Shown here one piece after another: positions 27,484 through 34,274 of a stretch of DNA of 64,000 nt. Position 1 is the first letter of the stretch. The number at the start of each line of letters is the position of its first letter. The stretch is from Streptomyces sp. GQFP (lineage in GTDB: Bacteria; Actinomycetota; Actinomycetes; Streptomycetales; Streptomycetaceae). The translations under genes were made by a program, and so were the position numbers. The notes beneath the pieces were generated by a model. It had not been told where the DNA came from, ran no database searches, and saw nothing but the letters and a program-made list of their open reading frames with translations. The stretch is from assembly GCF_021545335.1 (NCBI RefSeq), contig NZ_CP089312.1, positions 558,001 through 622,000 of the forward strand, written 5' to 3'.

Positions 27484-28008
27484 ATGCGCGCGATACGCGT
27501 CGCCTCGGCCGCACTGCTGGGCGTCACCGCCCTCACCCTCGCCTCGCCCGCCGCCCACGCGGCCGTCTCGGACAACAGCGTCACGTCGTTCGGGTTCAGT
27601 GTCGTGCCCTCGACGATCGCGGCGGGCGGGCAGGTCACCCTGCGCGTGGACAACTGCAACGACGACACCCGGGTGTCCTCCGGTGTGTTCGATCCGATCA
27701 CCATCCCGAAGGGGCAGTCGTCGGTGACGGCGAAGGTCGACTGGGACGCCGAACCGGGGGCCGCGTACCGGGTGACGTTCACCTGCGGCGGCGAGAGCGG
27801 TCACACCGACCTCACCATCGCCGGCGGCAACCCCAACGACCCGACGCACCACCCCGTGCCGATCCAGCGGGGTGTGCACGCGGGCGAGGGCGGCAGTGTC
27901 GCCGGCTTCGACCTCAAGGAGATCGGCCTCGGCGCGGCGCTCATCGCGGGGTCGCTGGCAGTCGCGTACCACTTCTCCCGCCGCGGTACGGGCGACGGCG
28001 GCGCCTGA
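27484..28008 (+). CDS. Small secreted, C-terminally membrane-anchored Ig-like protein
   Basis: 174 residues from the ATG at 27484 with GGAGG upstream. A signal peptide (to AHA, residue 26) is followed by a beta-sandwich domain (FGFSVVPSTIAAGGQVTLRVDNC and AAYRVTFTCGG) with two cysteines likely to pair. Next are a short linker, a membrane helix (IGLGAALIAGSLAVAYHF) and a basic tail. No LPxTG or LAxTG motif precedes the helix, so anchoring is by the helix itself. It faces a minus-strand gene with the same plan at 28106, sharing the motif P-S-x-I-A-x-G-G-Q, so the two are paralogues. Binding partner unknown. Confidence 0.72.
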   Translation: MRAIRVASAALLGVTALTLASPAAHAAVSDNSVTSFGFSVVPSTIAAGGQVTLRVDNCNDDTRVSSGVFDPITIPKGQSSVTAKVDWDAEPGAAYRVTFTCGGESGHTDLTIAGGNPNDPTHHPVPIQRGVHAGEGGSVAGFDLKEIGLGAALIAGSLAVAYHFSRRGTGDGGA

Positions 28009-28024
28009 CCCGCCGGCACCCGCA

Positions 28025-28070
28025 CAGCCCTTCGCCCCGGATACCCGTCAGGGTCCGGGGCGAAGGGCTG
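28025..28070. terminator. Very strong bidirectional hairpin between two convergent paralogues
   Basis: A perfect 17-bp inverted repeat (CAGCCCTTCGCCCCGGA and its complement) around a 12-nt loop lies centrally in the 97-bp gap between the two stop codons. Confidence 0.9.
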
Positions 28071-28105
28071 TCGACGTGCGGTCCGCGCTCCGAAGGGGAT
28101 GAGCG

Positions 28106-28594
28106 TCAGATCCGGTTCTCGGACCGGCGGCGCATCCAGAACACACCACCACCGACGAGCGCGGCGGCCACAAGACCGCCACCGATCGCCATGTCGGCCG
28201 GTGTGGCCCCGGTGGACGTGCTGCCGCCGAGACCGCCCCGGACACCGCCGATGACCGTGAAGACACTGGTGAAGGTCTTCGACTTGTTCTCACAGTTGGT
28301 GGTGACGCTGTACGAACCCGCGGTGGCGTTCGAGTTGACGGTCACCGTCGCCGTCGCCGTGCTGCCGCCCATCGACTTCAGCTTGGTCGCCGGGAAGGCG
28401 TTCGAGCTGACGGTGCTGCCCTGCATGGTGCAGGCGGAACCGTTGACCGTGAGGACCAGCTGGCCGCCCGGGGCGATGACGCTCGGTGCGGCGGTGACGC
28501 TGGTCGGTTGGTCCCAGGCCGAGGCCGCCGGGGCGGCGAGCCCCACCGCGGCAGCCGTGGCGGCAGACACCACCAGGGCACGAGTAGTACGCAT
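28106..28594 (-). CDS. Small secreted, C-terminally membrane-anchored Ig-like protein (paralogue of the facing gene)
   Basis: 162 residues from the ATG at 28594 with GGAGG seven bases upstream. The order is a signal peptide (cleavage near ASA, residue 26), a domain beginning SVTAAPSVIAPGGQLVLTVNGSAC with a second cysteine in VTTNCEN, a Gly/Ser/Thr linker, the helix MAIGGGLVAAALVGGGVFWM, and an RRRSENR tail. Size, plan and the APGGQ-LxLxV segment repeat those of the convergent neighbour at 27484. The linker ends GGSTSTGATP, which only faintly recalls a sorting signal. A class F sortase gene starts 343 bp away on the other strand. Confidence 0.72.
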   Translation of the reverse strand: MRTTRALVVSAATAAAVGLAAPAASAWDQPTSVTAAPSVIAPGGQLVLTVNGSACTMQGSTVSSNAFPATKLKSMGGSTATATVTVNSNATAGSYSVTTNCENKSKTFTSVFTVIGGVRGGLGGSTSTGATPADMAIGGGLVAAALVGGGVFWMRRRSENRI

Positions 28595-28937
28595 GTTGAA
28601 CCTCCGCGGAAGGCGCCCCGGGACCCGTCCCCGGTCGATCGGCGAGAAAACGCCTCCCAGACGAACCCTCAGATGCCGTGCGCGCAGCCGCATTTCGGGA
28701 ATGGTCCGTCCTGGTGAGGGGACACGCCGGGCAATGACCGCACAATCAGATATTGCCGCAGGTCACGGACCGTCAGAAAAATACTTTTTCCCGCGACCCG
28801 GATGGCTCACGAACGCTTCACGGACGACACAAGCGCCACCCGTTCGCTGCTGCCCCGTCGCCGGTTTCCCGCCGGGCACTTAGCGTTCTCGTATGCGCGA
28901 TTGACCCGGCGACGGCCGGGTCGAGAGGGGAAGGCGA
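28595..28937. other. Divergent promoter region between the anchored-protein gene and the sortase gene
   Basis: 343 bp between divergent starts, including an A/T-rich patch near 28775-28795 unusual for this genome. It presumably holds both promoters. No gene, clear operator or RNA is supported. Confidence 0.4.
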
Positions 28938-29600
28938 ATGTCTGCGTCCGAGCTGGCGGAAGAGGAGGAGCGGCGGAAGAAGCGCGCTCCGTGGGGCGTG
29001 ATAGCGCTTGTTCTGCTGACCGGCCTCGCGCTCATTCGGAATGGTTCGGGAGAGTTCGAGGTGGGTCCGCCGCAGCCCGCGTCGGCGGCGGCAGCGGACA
29101 GCCGCCTCCCGGGCGGCACCTTCTCCAGCACCCCGGCCGCACTGCCGTACTCCGTGGTCGACCGGGTGCGGATCCCGGCGATCCAGGTCGACGCACCGGT
29201 GCTGCCGGTGGGTCTGGACGCGGCCGGATGGGTGGACGCCCCGCCCGCGGAGGACCCGAATCTGGCGGGCTGGTTCACCGGTGCCGTGTCGCCCGGTGAG
29301 AAGGGCACCGCGGTGGTCGTCGGCCATGTCGACAACAAACAGGGCCCCGCCGTGTTCTACGGACTCGGGGCCCTCAAGAAGGGACATCGTGTCGAGGTCC
29401 AGCGCCAGGACGGAAAAGTGGCCGTCTTCGAGATCTACGGCATCGAGGTCTTCGAGAAGGACAACTTCCCCGGCGACCGTGTCTACGGCAGCAGGAACAC
29501 CCCGGAATTGCGGGTCATCACCTGCGGGGGCGGTTTCTCCAAACAGAACGGCTACAACGGAAACGTCGTCGTTTTCGCCCGCCTGGTCGAGGTCCGCTGA
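28938..29600 (+). CDS. Class F sortase
   Basis: 220 residues with a short cytoplasmic start rich in Glu and Arg, one membrane helix (residues 18-34), a linker and a sortase beta-barrel. The catalytic triad is visible as His130 in VVGHVDN, Cys196 in VITCGG and Arg215 in FARLVEV. The phrase DRVRIPAIQVDAPVLPVG is typical of class F, the monodomain sortase of actinobacteria. Class F enzymes join surface proteins to the cell wall or have an uncertain role; class E, not F, is the usual enzyme for LAxTG motifs. The start is the ATG at 28938 after GAGGGGAAGG. It converges on a polysaccharide deacetylase gene. Confidence 0.88.
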   Translation: MSASELAEEEERRKKRAPWGVIALVLLTGLALIRNGSGEFEVGPPQPASAAAADSRLPGGTFSSTPAALPYSVVDRVRIPAIQVDAPVLPVGLDAAGWVDAPPAEDPNLAGWFTGAVSPGEKGTAVVVGHVDNKQGPAVFYGLGALKKGHRVEVQRQDGKVAVFEIYGIEVFEKDNFPGDRVYGSRNTPELRVITCGGGFSKQNGYNGNVVVFARLVEVR

Positions 29601-29654
29601 GCGTTCCCCGACCGGGCGGGCGAAAGCCCGTGTCCAGTGACTCCGGTAATTCCG

Positions 29655-30500
29655 TTACGTGTAATGCCGTGTCGGTACGGTGATGCGGTACCCGGAATCC
29701 AGCAGTTCCGGCAGATAGTCGCGCAGCGCCCGGACGCTCTGTGAGCGGTCGCCGCCCGCGTCGTGCGAGAGCACCACGACCCCCGGGGCGGCGCCGCGCT
29801 CGACCCGGTCGACGATGGTGTCGGCGCCCGGGGCCATCCAGTCGAGGGTGTCGACGGTCCAGGCGAGGGGTTCCATGCCGAGGTCGGCGCCGATCTGGAA
29901 GGCGGCCCGGTTCCACGCGCCGTAGGGGGCGCGGAACCAGACGGGCGCCTCACCGCAGGCGTCCTCGACGACCTCGCTGGTGCGTTCCATCTGGGAGCGG
30001 ATCTCGGCGCGGCTGAGGCGGGTGAGCAGCGGGTGGGACCAGGTGTGGTTGCCGACGACGTGTCCGCCCTCGGTCATCTCGGCGAGCAGGTCCTTGTTGT
30101 GGACCGCCATCTCCCCGCACACGAAGAACATCGCGCGGACGTCGTGCTCGCGCAGGGTCCGCAGGATGTCCGGGGTGTAGCGGGGGTCGGGGCCGTCGTC
30201 GAAGGTCAGCACCATGGTGCGGCCACGTCCGGACACCCGCAGCAGGGGCTCGTGGCGGACCAGGGTGCGGCCGTGCGCGGCGGCGGGTGGCGGGCCGTAA
30301 CCGGTGAGGGGTTCCAGGCGGTATGCGGAGGGCTTGAGCGCGCGGTGCGCCGGGGGGCCGGCGGCGGGGGCGGCGGGCTTGGCGGCCGGGGTCCCGTCGG
30401 GGCCCACGGTGAGCAGCGCGGCCGTACCGGCCGCTCCCACGGCGGCGACCCCGCCGATCGTCAACACCCGGCGCCGTGTGAGCAACTGATCCTTCGTCAT
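29655..30500 (-). CDS. Exported polysaccharide deacetylase (NodB domain, CE4)
   Basis: 281 residues. A Tat-like TRRRVLTIGG start (residues 8-17) with a hydrophobic run and an Ala/Pro linker to about residue 65 precedes the catalytic domain. CE4 motifs are complete: TFDDGPD (Asp101 and metal ligand Asp102), H-TWSH (His152 and His156), the RAPYGAWN segment and the late VVVLSHDAG with the catalytic histidine. Such enzymes remove N-acetyl groups from peptidoglycan or chitin-like polymers outside the cell. It lies tail-to-tail with the sortase gene, 54 bp apart, where only a weak GAAA-loop hairpin is seen. Confidence 0.88.
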   Translation of the reverse strand: MTKDQLLTRRRVLTIGGVAAVGAAGTAALLTVGPDGTPAAKPAAPAAGPPAHRALKPSAYRLEPLTGYGPPPAAAHGRTLVRHEPLLRVSGRGRTMVLTFDDGPDPRYTPDILRTLREHDVRAMFFVCGEMAVHNKDLLAEMTEGGHVVGNHTWSHPLLTRLSRAEIRSQMERTSEVVEDACGEAPVWFRAPYGAWNRAAFQIGADLGMEPLAWTVDTLDWMAPGADTIVDRVERGAAPGVVVLSHDAGGDRSQSVRALRDYLPELLDSGYRITVPTRHYT

Positions 30501-30645
30501 GACTCATGAGTCGCCCGGTACGGACCCGACGCCCCGCATCGACACCGGTGCGGCGGCAGGAAAGCACCCGCCTGGACCAGTACGCGCCGATCAGGCCCTC
30601 CCCCCGCGTCTCCTGCAGGCCCCGGGCGCCCGATAGCCTCGCGGT

Positions 30646-31122
30646 GTGACGGAAGAGCAGCACTCAGCCCGGTCAGGGCACCAGTTCGAGCGGGGCACGG
30701 ACGGTCCGAAGGTCATCGTGGTCGGCGTCGACGGCTCCGACTCCTCGCTCCGCGCCGCCGCCTACGCCGCGGGACTGGCCCGGCGCCAGCACGCGCTGCT
30801 CGCCCTGGTGTACGTCCAGCCGGTGATGGCGGCGGGCGCCGCGTTCGGGGCGCCGGTGGCGGAGACGACGGACCAGATCGCCGAGGACCTGATCGCACAG
30901 ATTCGCGAGGGCACCGACCAGGTCAAGGGGATCTTCGACGTCCGCTGGGAGTTCCACACCTTCCGCGGGGACCCGTACGCCGGGATGGTGAAGGCCGCCG
31001 ACGATCTCAAGGCGGACGCCGTGGTCGTCGGCGCGTCCGAGCAGGCGGGCCACCGGATCATCGGCTCGGTCGCGATCCGGCTGGTGAAGGCGGGCCGCTG
31101 GCCTGTGACGGTCGTGCCGTAG
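30646..31122 (+). CDS. Universal stress protein (UspA family)
   Basis: 158 residues from a GTG at 30646. It has one USP domain starting KVIVVGVDGSDSSLRAA, with VYVQPVMA at strand 2 and a C-terminal VVVGASEQAG...GSVAIRLVKAGRWPVTVVP. The nucleotide-binding GxxG-x9-G(S/T) pattern is only partly kept (GASEQAG, then GS), so ATP binding is uncertain. An N-terminal extension of about 20 polar residues precedes the fold. It stands alone. Confidence 0.85.
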   Translation: MTEEQHSARSGHQFERGTDGPKVIVVGVDGSDSSLRAAAYAAGLARRQHALLALVYVQPVMAAGAAFGAPVAETTDQIAEDLIAQIREGTDQVKGIFDVRWEFHTFRGDPYAGMVKAADDLKADAVVVGASEQAGHRIIGSVAIRLVKAGRWPVTVVP

Positions 31123-31292
31123 CAGCGACCGGGGGCACCGCTGGCCCGTCGTCGGACCGGCCGGCTGCCGTCCGGATGAGGAATGCGCCGTTCAGACCGT
31201 TCGTCGCACCGTTCGTCGACGGGTCCGACCGTCCGCCGCACACTCCGGTCCGTGCTCTGTCCCGGATCGGGACCTTGAGATGCCATACGGCC

Positions 31293-31841
31293 ATGACGGC
31301 CGGAACCACCATCACCCACGGGACGACGACCGCCGAGCACGAGTTGGCCGCGCTGCAGCGCGAGCACGGCCGACCGCTCTTCGCCCTGCTGCTGCGCCTG
31401 TGCGACGGCGACCGGCAGCGCGCCGAGGACCTGGTGCAGGAGACCCTCGTACGCGCCTGGCAACACCCCGAGGCGCTGCGCGCCGACGACTTCGAGTCCG
31501 TACGGCCCTGGCTGATGACCGTGGGGCGACGGCTCGCTATCGACGCGCGGCGGGCCCGGCAGGCGCGGCCCGCCGAGGTCGGGGACGCGATCCTGGAGAA
31601 CGCGCGGGTGTGTGCCGATCACGCGGAACGGTCCGCGGCGACCCTCGATGTGCGGGAGGCTGTGAAGACACTCACTCCCGAGCACCGTGAAGTCCTGGTG
31701 CTCGTGTACTTCCACGGTGCGAGTGTGGCGGAGGCCGCCACAGCCCTCGGGATTCCTCCCGGTACGGTGAAGTCTCGCGCGTATTACGCGCTGCGCGCCC
31801 TGCGCCGAGTCCTGCCGGGTTATGCGGCCGACCTGCGGTGA
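31293..31841 (+). CDS. ECF-type RNA polymerase sigma factor
   Basis: 182 residues if it begins at the ATG at 31293; an in-frame ATG at 31176 would add 39 residues without sigma similarity. Region 2 is clear (LLLRLCDGDRQRAEDLVQETLVRAWQHPEAL, with the RPWLMTVGRRLAIDARR segment), and region 4 has LTPEHREVLVLVYFHGASVAEAA then LGIPPGTVKSRAYYALRALRR, which reads the -35 element. It is followed by a gene of unknown function and then a zinc anti-sigma gene on the same strand, the usual layout for a membrane-held ECF system. The activating signal cannot be told from sequence. Confidence 0.88.
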   Translation: MTAGTTITHGTTTAEHELAALQREHGRPLFALLLRLCDGDRQRAEDLVQETLVRAWQHPEALRADDFESVRPWLMTVGRRLAIDARRARQARPAEVGDAILENARVCADHAERSAATLDVREAVKTLTPEHREVLVLVYFHGASVAEAATALGIPPGTVKSRAYYALRALRRVLPGYAADLR

Positions 31842-31989
31842 AACCAATGGTCGAGTCAAACCTCGGTAAAGCGCCTTGCTGAGGACCATGGTTGAGCCAT
31901 CAGCTGTCTTCATCCGTGTTCCGGACTGGCACCAGTCCCGGATGCCCGGGGTCGGGCGACGCGCACGCACCGGAGGAAGGCAGGAAGGG

Positions 31990-32505
31990 ATGCTGCACAG
32001 AGGTCAAGAGAGCACGGACGGCGCCGGCGGGGGCGAACTCACCGTCCCCATGGCCTGGTTGTACGCCGAGTACATCGCCGACGAGCTGCTGCGGACGGGC
32101 GACCTGATGCCGCCCACGTCCTTCGAGTTCCGCGCGGGTCGGGACGCGCTGGCACTCACCATCTTCCTCTCCGACACCAGCGGGGAACTCTCGGGCATCC
32201 GGGTCATCACGCAACTGGAGAAGTGGCTTTCGCTCACGGCGTACGACCAGCCCTGGCAGGACTGGGTCCGCGAACGTATGTCCAGATTGGCGGCCGACGC
32301 ACTCGACTCGGGGGCGCCGGCACCGGACTTGGACCTGGCCGCCGCCGCCTGGCGCTGGCTGGAGGAGACCGAGCTGCTCGCCCCGGACCTGGACGCCGTT
32401 CCAGGAGGTGGGCCCGTGCTCGGTGAGGACGACGGACCGAAGGTGTGGACCCCGGCCTGGCGGCTCGGACTGCCGCTGGGCCATCTGGCGATCCATCTTT
32501 TTTAA
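31990..32505 (+). CDS. Unrecognised protein encoded between the sigma and anti-sigma genes
   Basis: 171 residues from the ATG at 31990, with GGAAGG just upstream; the frame extends back to 31876 but without coding character. No signal peptide or membrane helix is seen. The core reads AWLYAEYIADELLRTGDL, then FEFRAGRDALALTIFLSD, a QLEKWLSLTAYDQPWQDWVRERMS segment and an AAWRWLEETELLAP helix, a mixed alpha/beta protein rich in Trp and acidic residues. I do not recognise the family. Its place between an ECF sigma factor and its probable anti-sigma factor suggests an accessory of the same regulatory system. Confidence 0.7.
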   Translation: MLHRGQESTDGAGGGELTVPMAWLYAEYIADELLRTGDLMPPTSFEFRAGRDALALTIFLSDTSGELSGIRVITQLEKWLSLTAYDQPWQDWVRERMSRLAADALDSGAPAPDLDLAAAAWRWLEETELLAPDLDAVPGGGPVLGEDDGPKVWTPAWRLGLPLGHLAIHLF

Positions 32506-32643
32506 ATCAGACCAATCCGCGGGCCCCACCGCTCCGAACACCTAAGGTCTCGATTCGGTATGGGGCTTGAGTGATTCCGCGATCCGGTGCGTACCGGTGG
32601 GAGCAACACCACCCCACCCGTACCATCGGCACGAGGATTCGGC

Positions 32644-33300
32644 ATGAGGTCCCTGGAACGGCATCGCGACGTCGGCGCATACGCGCTCGGCGTGCTCGAC
32701 GAGGCGGAGGCCTTCCGCTTCGAGGACCACCTCATGGAGTGCCCCCAGTGCGCGGTCCAAGTGACCGAATTCGGCTCCGCCACACGGCAGTTGCTGCTGT
32801 ACAAGCGGGCCACGCCGCGCTCCGTGCACCCCATGGCCCAACCCGGTCCCAGGCTTCTGGACCGGCTGCTCGGTGAGGTCGCGTCCCGGCGGCGGGCCGG
32901 GCGGCGGCGCTGGCTGTTCGCCGTGGCCGCCGCGGTGGTCTTCGCCGTGGCCGGGCCCGGTATCGCGATCATGGCGGGCGGCGACGGCGCGGACCGGACG
33001 CAGAAGGTCGAGGCGACCGACGAGCGGTCGGGCGTCTGGGCGCAGGTCACCAGTGAGAACACGGTCTGGGGGAGCCAGATCGAGCTGAAGGTGAAGGATG
33101 GGGCCGGGCCCCGCGCGTGTCAGCTTGTCGCTGTTTCGGACGATGGCACGGAGGAGACGCTGACGAACTGGAATGTGCCTGAGCACGACGCTCGCGCCAG
33201 CACCATGATGGGGGCGTCCACGTTTCATCCGGATCAGATCGATCGGTATGAGTTGCGTACGACCGATGGGTTGCATCTGGTTACGCTCGACGCGCCGTGA
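32644..33300 (+). CDS. Zinc-finger (ZAS) transmembrane anti-sigma factor
   Basis: 218 residues from the ATG at 32644 with GAGG 8 bp upstream. The cytoplasmic part carries the H-x3-C-x2-C zinc motif (His29, Cys33, Cys36; HLMECPQC), the mark of ZAS anti-sigma proteins. A single helix spans residues 90-111, and an outer beta domain of about 105 residues follows, with WAQVTSENTVWGSQIELKV and ending YELRTTDGLHLVTL. It probably holds the ECF sigma factor encoded at 31293 and releases it on an envelope signal. The start is preferred over an in-frame ATG 57 bp upstream for its ribosome site. Confidence 0.85.
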   Translation: MRSLERHRDVGAYALGVLDEAEAFRFEDHLMECPQCAVQVTEFGSATRQLLLYKRATPRSVHPMAQPGPRLLDRLLGEVASRRRAGRRRWLFAVAAAVVFAVAGPGIAIMAGGDGADRTQKVEATDERSGVWAQVTSENTVWGSQIELKVKDGAGPRACQLVAVSDDGTEETLTNWNVPEHDARASTMMGASTFHPDQIDRYELRTTDGLHLVTLDAP

Positions 33301-33325
33301 GGTCTCGTACTTCGGGTGCTGCGCC

Positions 33326-33357
33326 GTTGTGGCTGGTCGCGCAGTTCCCCGCGCCCC
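33326..33357 (-). repeat. Copy B of the dispersed terminator-associated repeat (inverted, identical over 32 bp)
   Basis: The reverse complement of 14276-14307 without a mismatch. It lies between the anti-sigma stop codon and a small hairpin that ends at the nei-like stop. Confidence 0.85.
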
Positions 33358-33363
33358 TTCAGT

Positions 33364-33380
33364 GAGCCCCTTCGGGGCTC
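33364..33380. terminator. Small bidirectional hairpin between the convergent anti-sigma and Fpg/Nei genes
   Basis: GAGCCCC-TTC-GGGGCTC, a perfect 7-bp stem with a 3-nt loop, touches the last base of the minus-strand stop codon. Confidence 0.65.
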
Positions 33381-34243
33381 TACTTCAATAGGCGGGACAT
33401 TCGTCTGTCCGCCAAGGGTTTGCCGCCTGTCTGGCACGTTGGGCAGTACTGGAGTGATGAGTCGCTGAAGGAGACCTCTCGGACTGTGTCTCCGCAGATC
33501 GGGCAGGGTTCGCCGGTTCGGCCGTGGACTTTGAGGCCGGTTTTCTTCTCCGCCTTCAGGCGGCCGGCCGCCAGGCCGCGGGAGCGTTCGATCGCCTCGG
33601 CCAGTGTTTTGCGCAGGGCCTCGTACAGTCGTCCGTTCTCCTCGGGTGTGAGTGAGGCGGCCAGTTTGAACGGGGACATTCGTGCGGCGTGCAGGATCTC
33701 GTCGCTGTAGGCGTTCCCCACCCCAGCGATCAGGCTCTGGTCGCGCAGCGCGCCCTTGAGCTGGCGCCGCTCCCCCGCCAGCAGACCGGCCAGCCGCTCC
33801 TCGTCGAAGTCGTCGGCCAGCGGGTCGGGACCGAGACGGGCCACGCCGGGCACCTCCTGCGGATCGTGTACGACGTACACCGCGAGCCGTTTCTGTGTGC
33901 CGGCCTCGGTCAGGTCGAAGCCCTCCCCCGTCTCCAGGGCGACACGCAGCGCGAGCGGGCCCTTTCCGGGTTTCGGCGGGCCGTCCGGGAGGCGGTCGCG
34001 CCAGTGCAGCCAGCCCGCGCGGGCCAGGTGGGTCACGAAGTGCGGGCCGCCGTCGGTGGCCAGGTCGAGGAACTTGCCGTGCCGGTGCACGGCGGTGACC
34101 TCGCGGCCCTCGATGGCGGTGAGCGGTGGGTCGTACGTCTTCAGGACGCTGATCGCGACGGGCAGCACGCGGACCACCTCGTGGCCCACGAGCCGTTCGG
34201 TCAGGAAGTCCCTGAGCGCCTCGACCTCGGGAAGTTCCGGCAT
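33380..34243 (-). CDS. Fpg/Nei family DNA glycosylase
   Basis: 287 residues. The mature N-terminus PELPEVE supplies the catalytic Pro2 and Glu3, and Lys57 in RHGKFLDL is the conserved phosphate contact. The helix-two-turn-helix reads LKGALRDQSLIAGVGNAYSDEIL, and the C-terminal zinc finger has CPIC and CPTC with a QYCPTCQTGGKPLADRRMSRLL end. It would excise oxidised bases and cut the abasic site. The start at 34243 is fixed by the need for Pro as residue 2. The zinc-finger form and length match the actinobacterial Nei2/Fpg2 group better than canonical MutM, so I give no symbol. Confidence 0.9.
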   Translation of the reverse strand: MPELPEVEALRDFLTERLVGHEVVRVLPVAISVLKTYDPPLTAIEGREVTAVHRHGKFLDLATDGGPHFVTHLARAGWLHWRDRLPDGPPKPGKGPLALRVALETGEGFDLTEAGTQKRLAVYVVHDPQEVPGVARLGPDPLADDFDEERLAGLLAGERRQLKGALRDQSLIAGVGNAYSDEILHAARMSPFKLAASLTPEENGRLYEALRKTLAEAIERSRGLAAGRLKAEKKTGLKVHGRTGEPCPICGDTVREVSFSDSSLQYCPTCQTGGKPLADRRMSRLLK

Positions 34244-34274
34244 AGGTCCAGGGTGCCACCGCCCGCCCGGGGTC

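Noticed and set aside
29614..29633. Hairpin with a GAAA tetraloop between the sortase and deacetylase genes as a terminator.
   Set aside because: The stem is only 5 bp and no U-run follows; not convincing alone.
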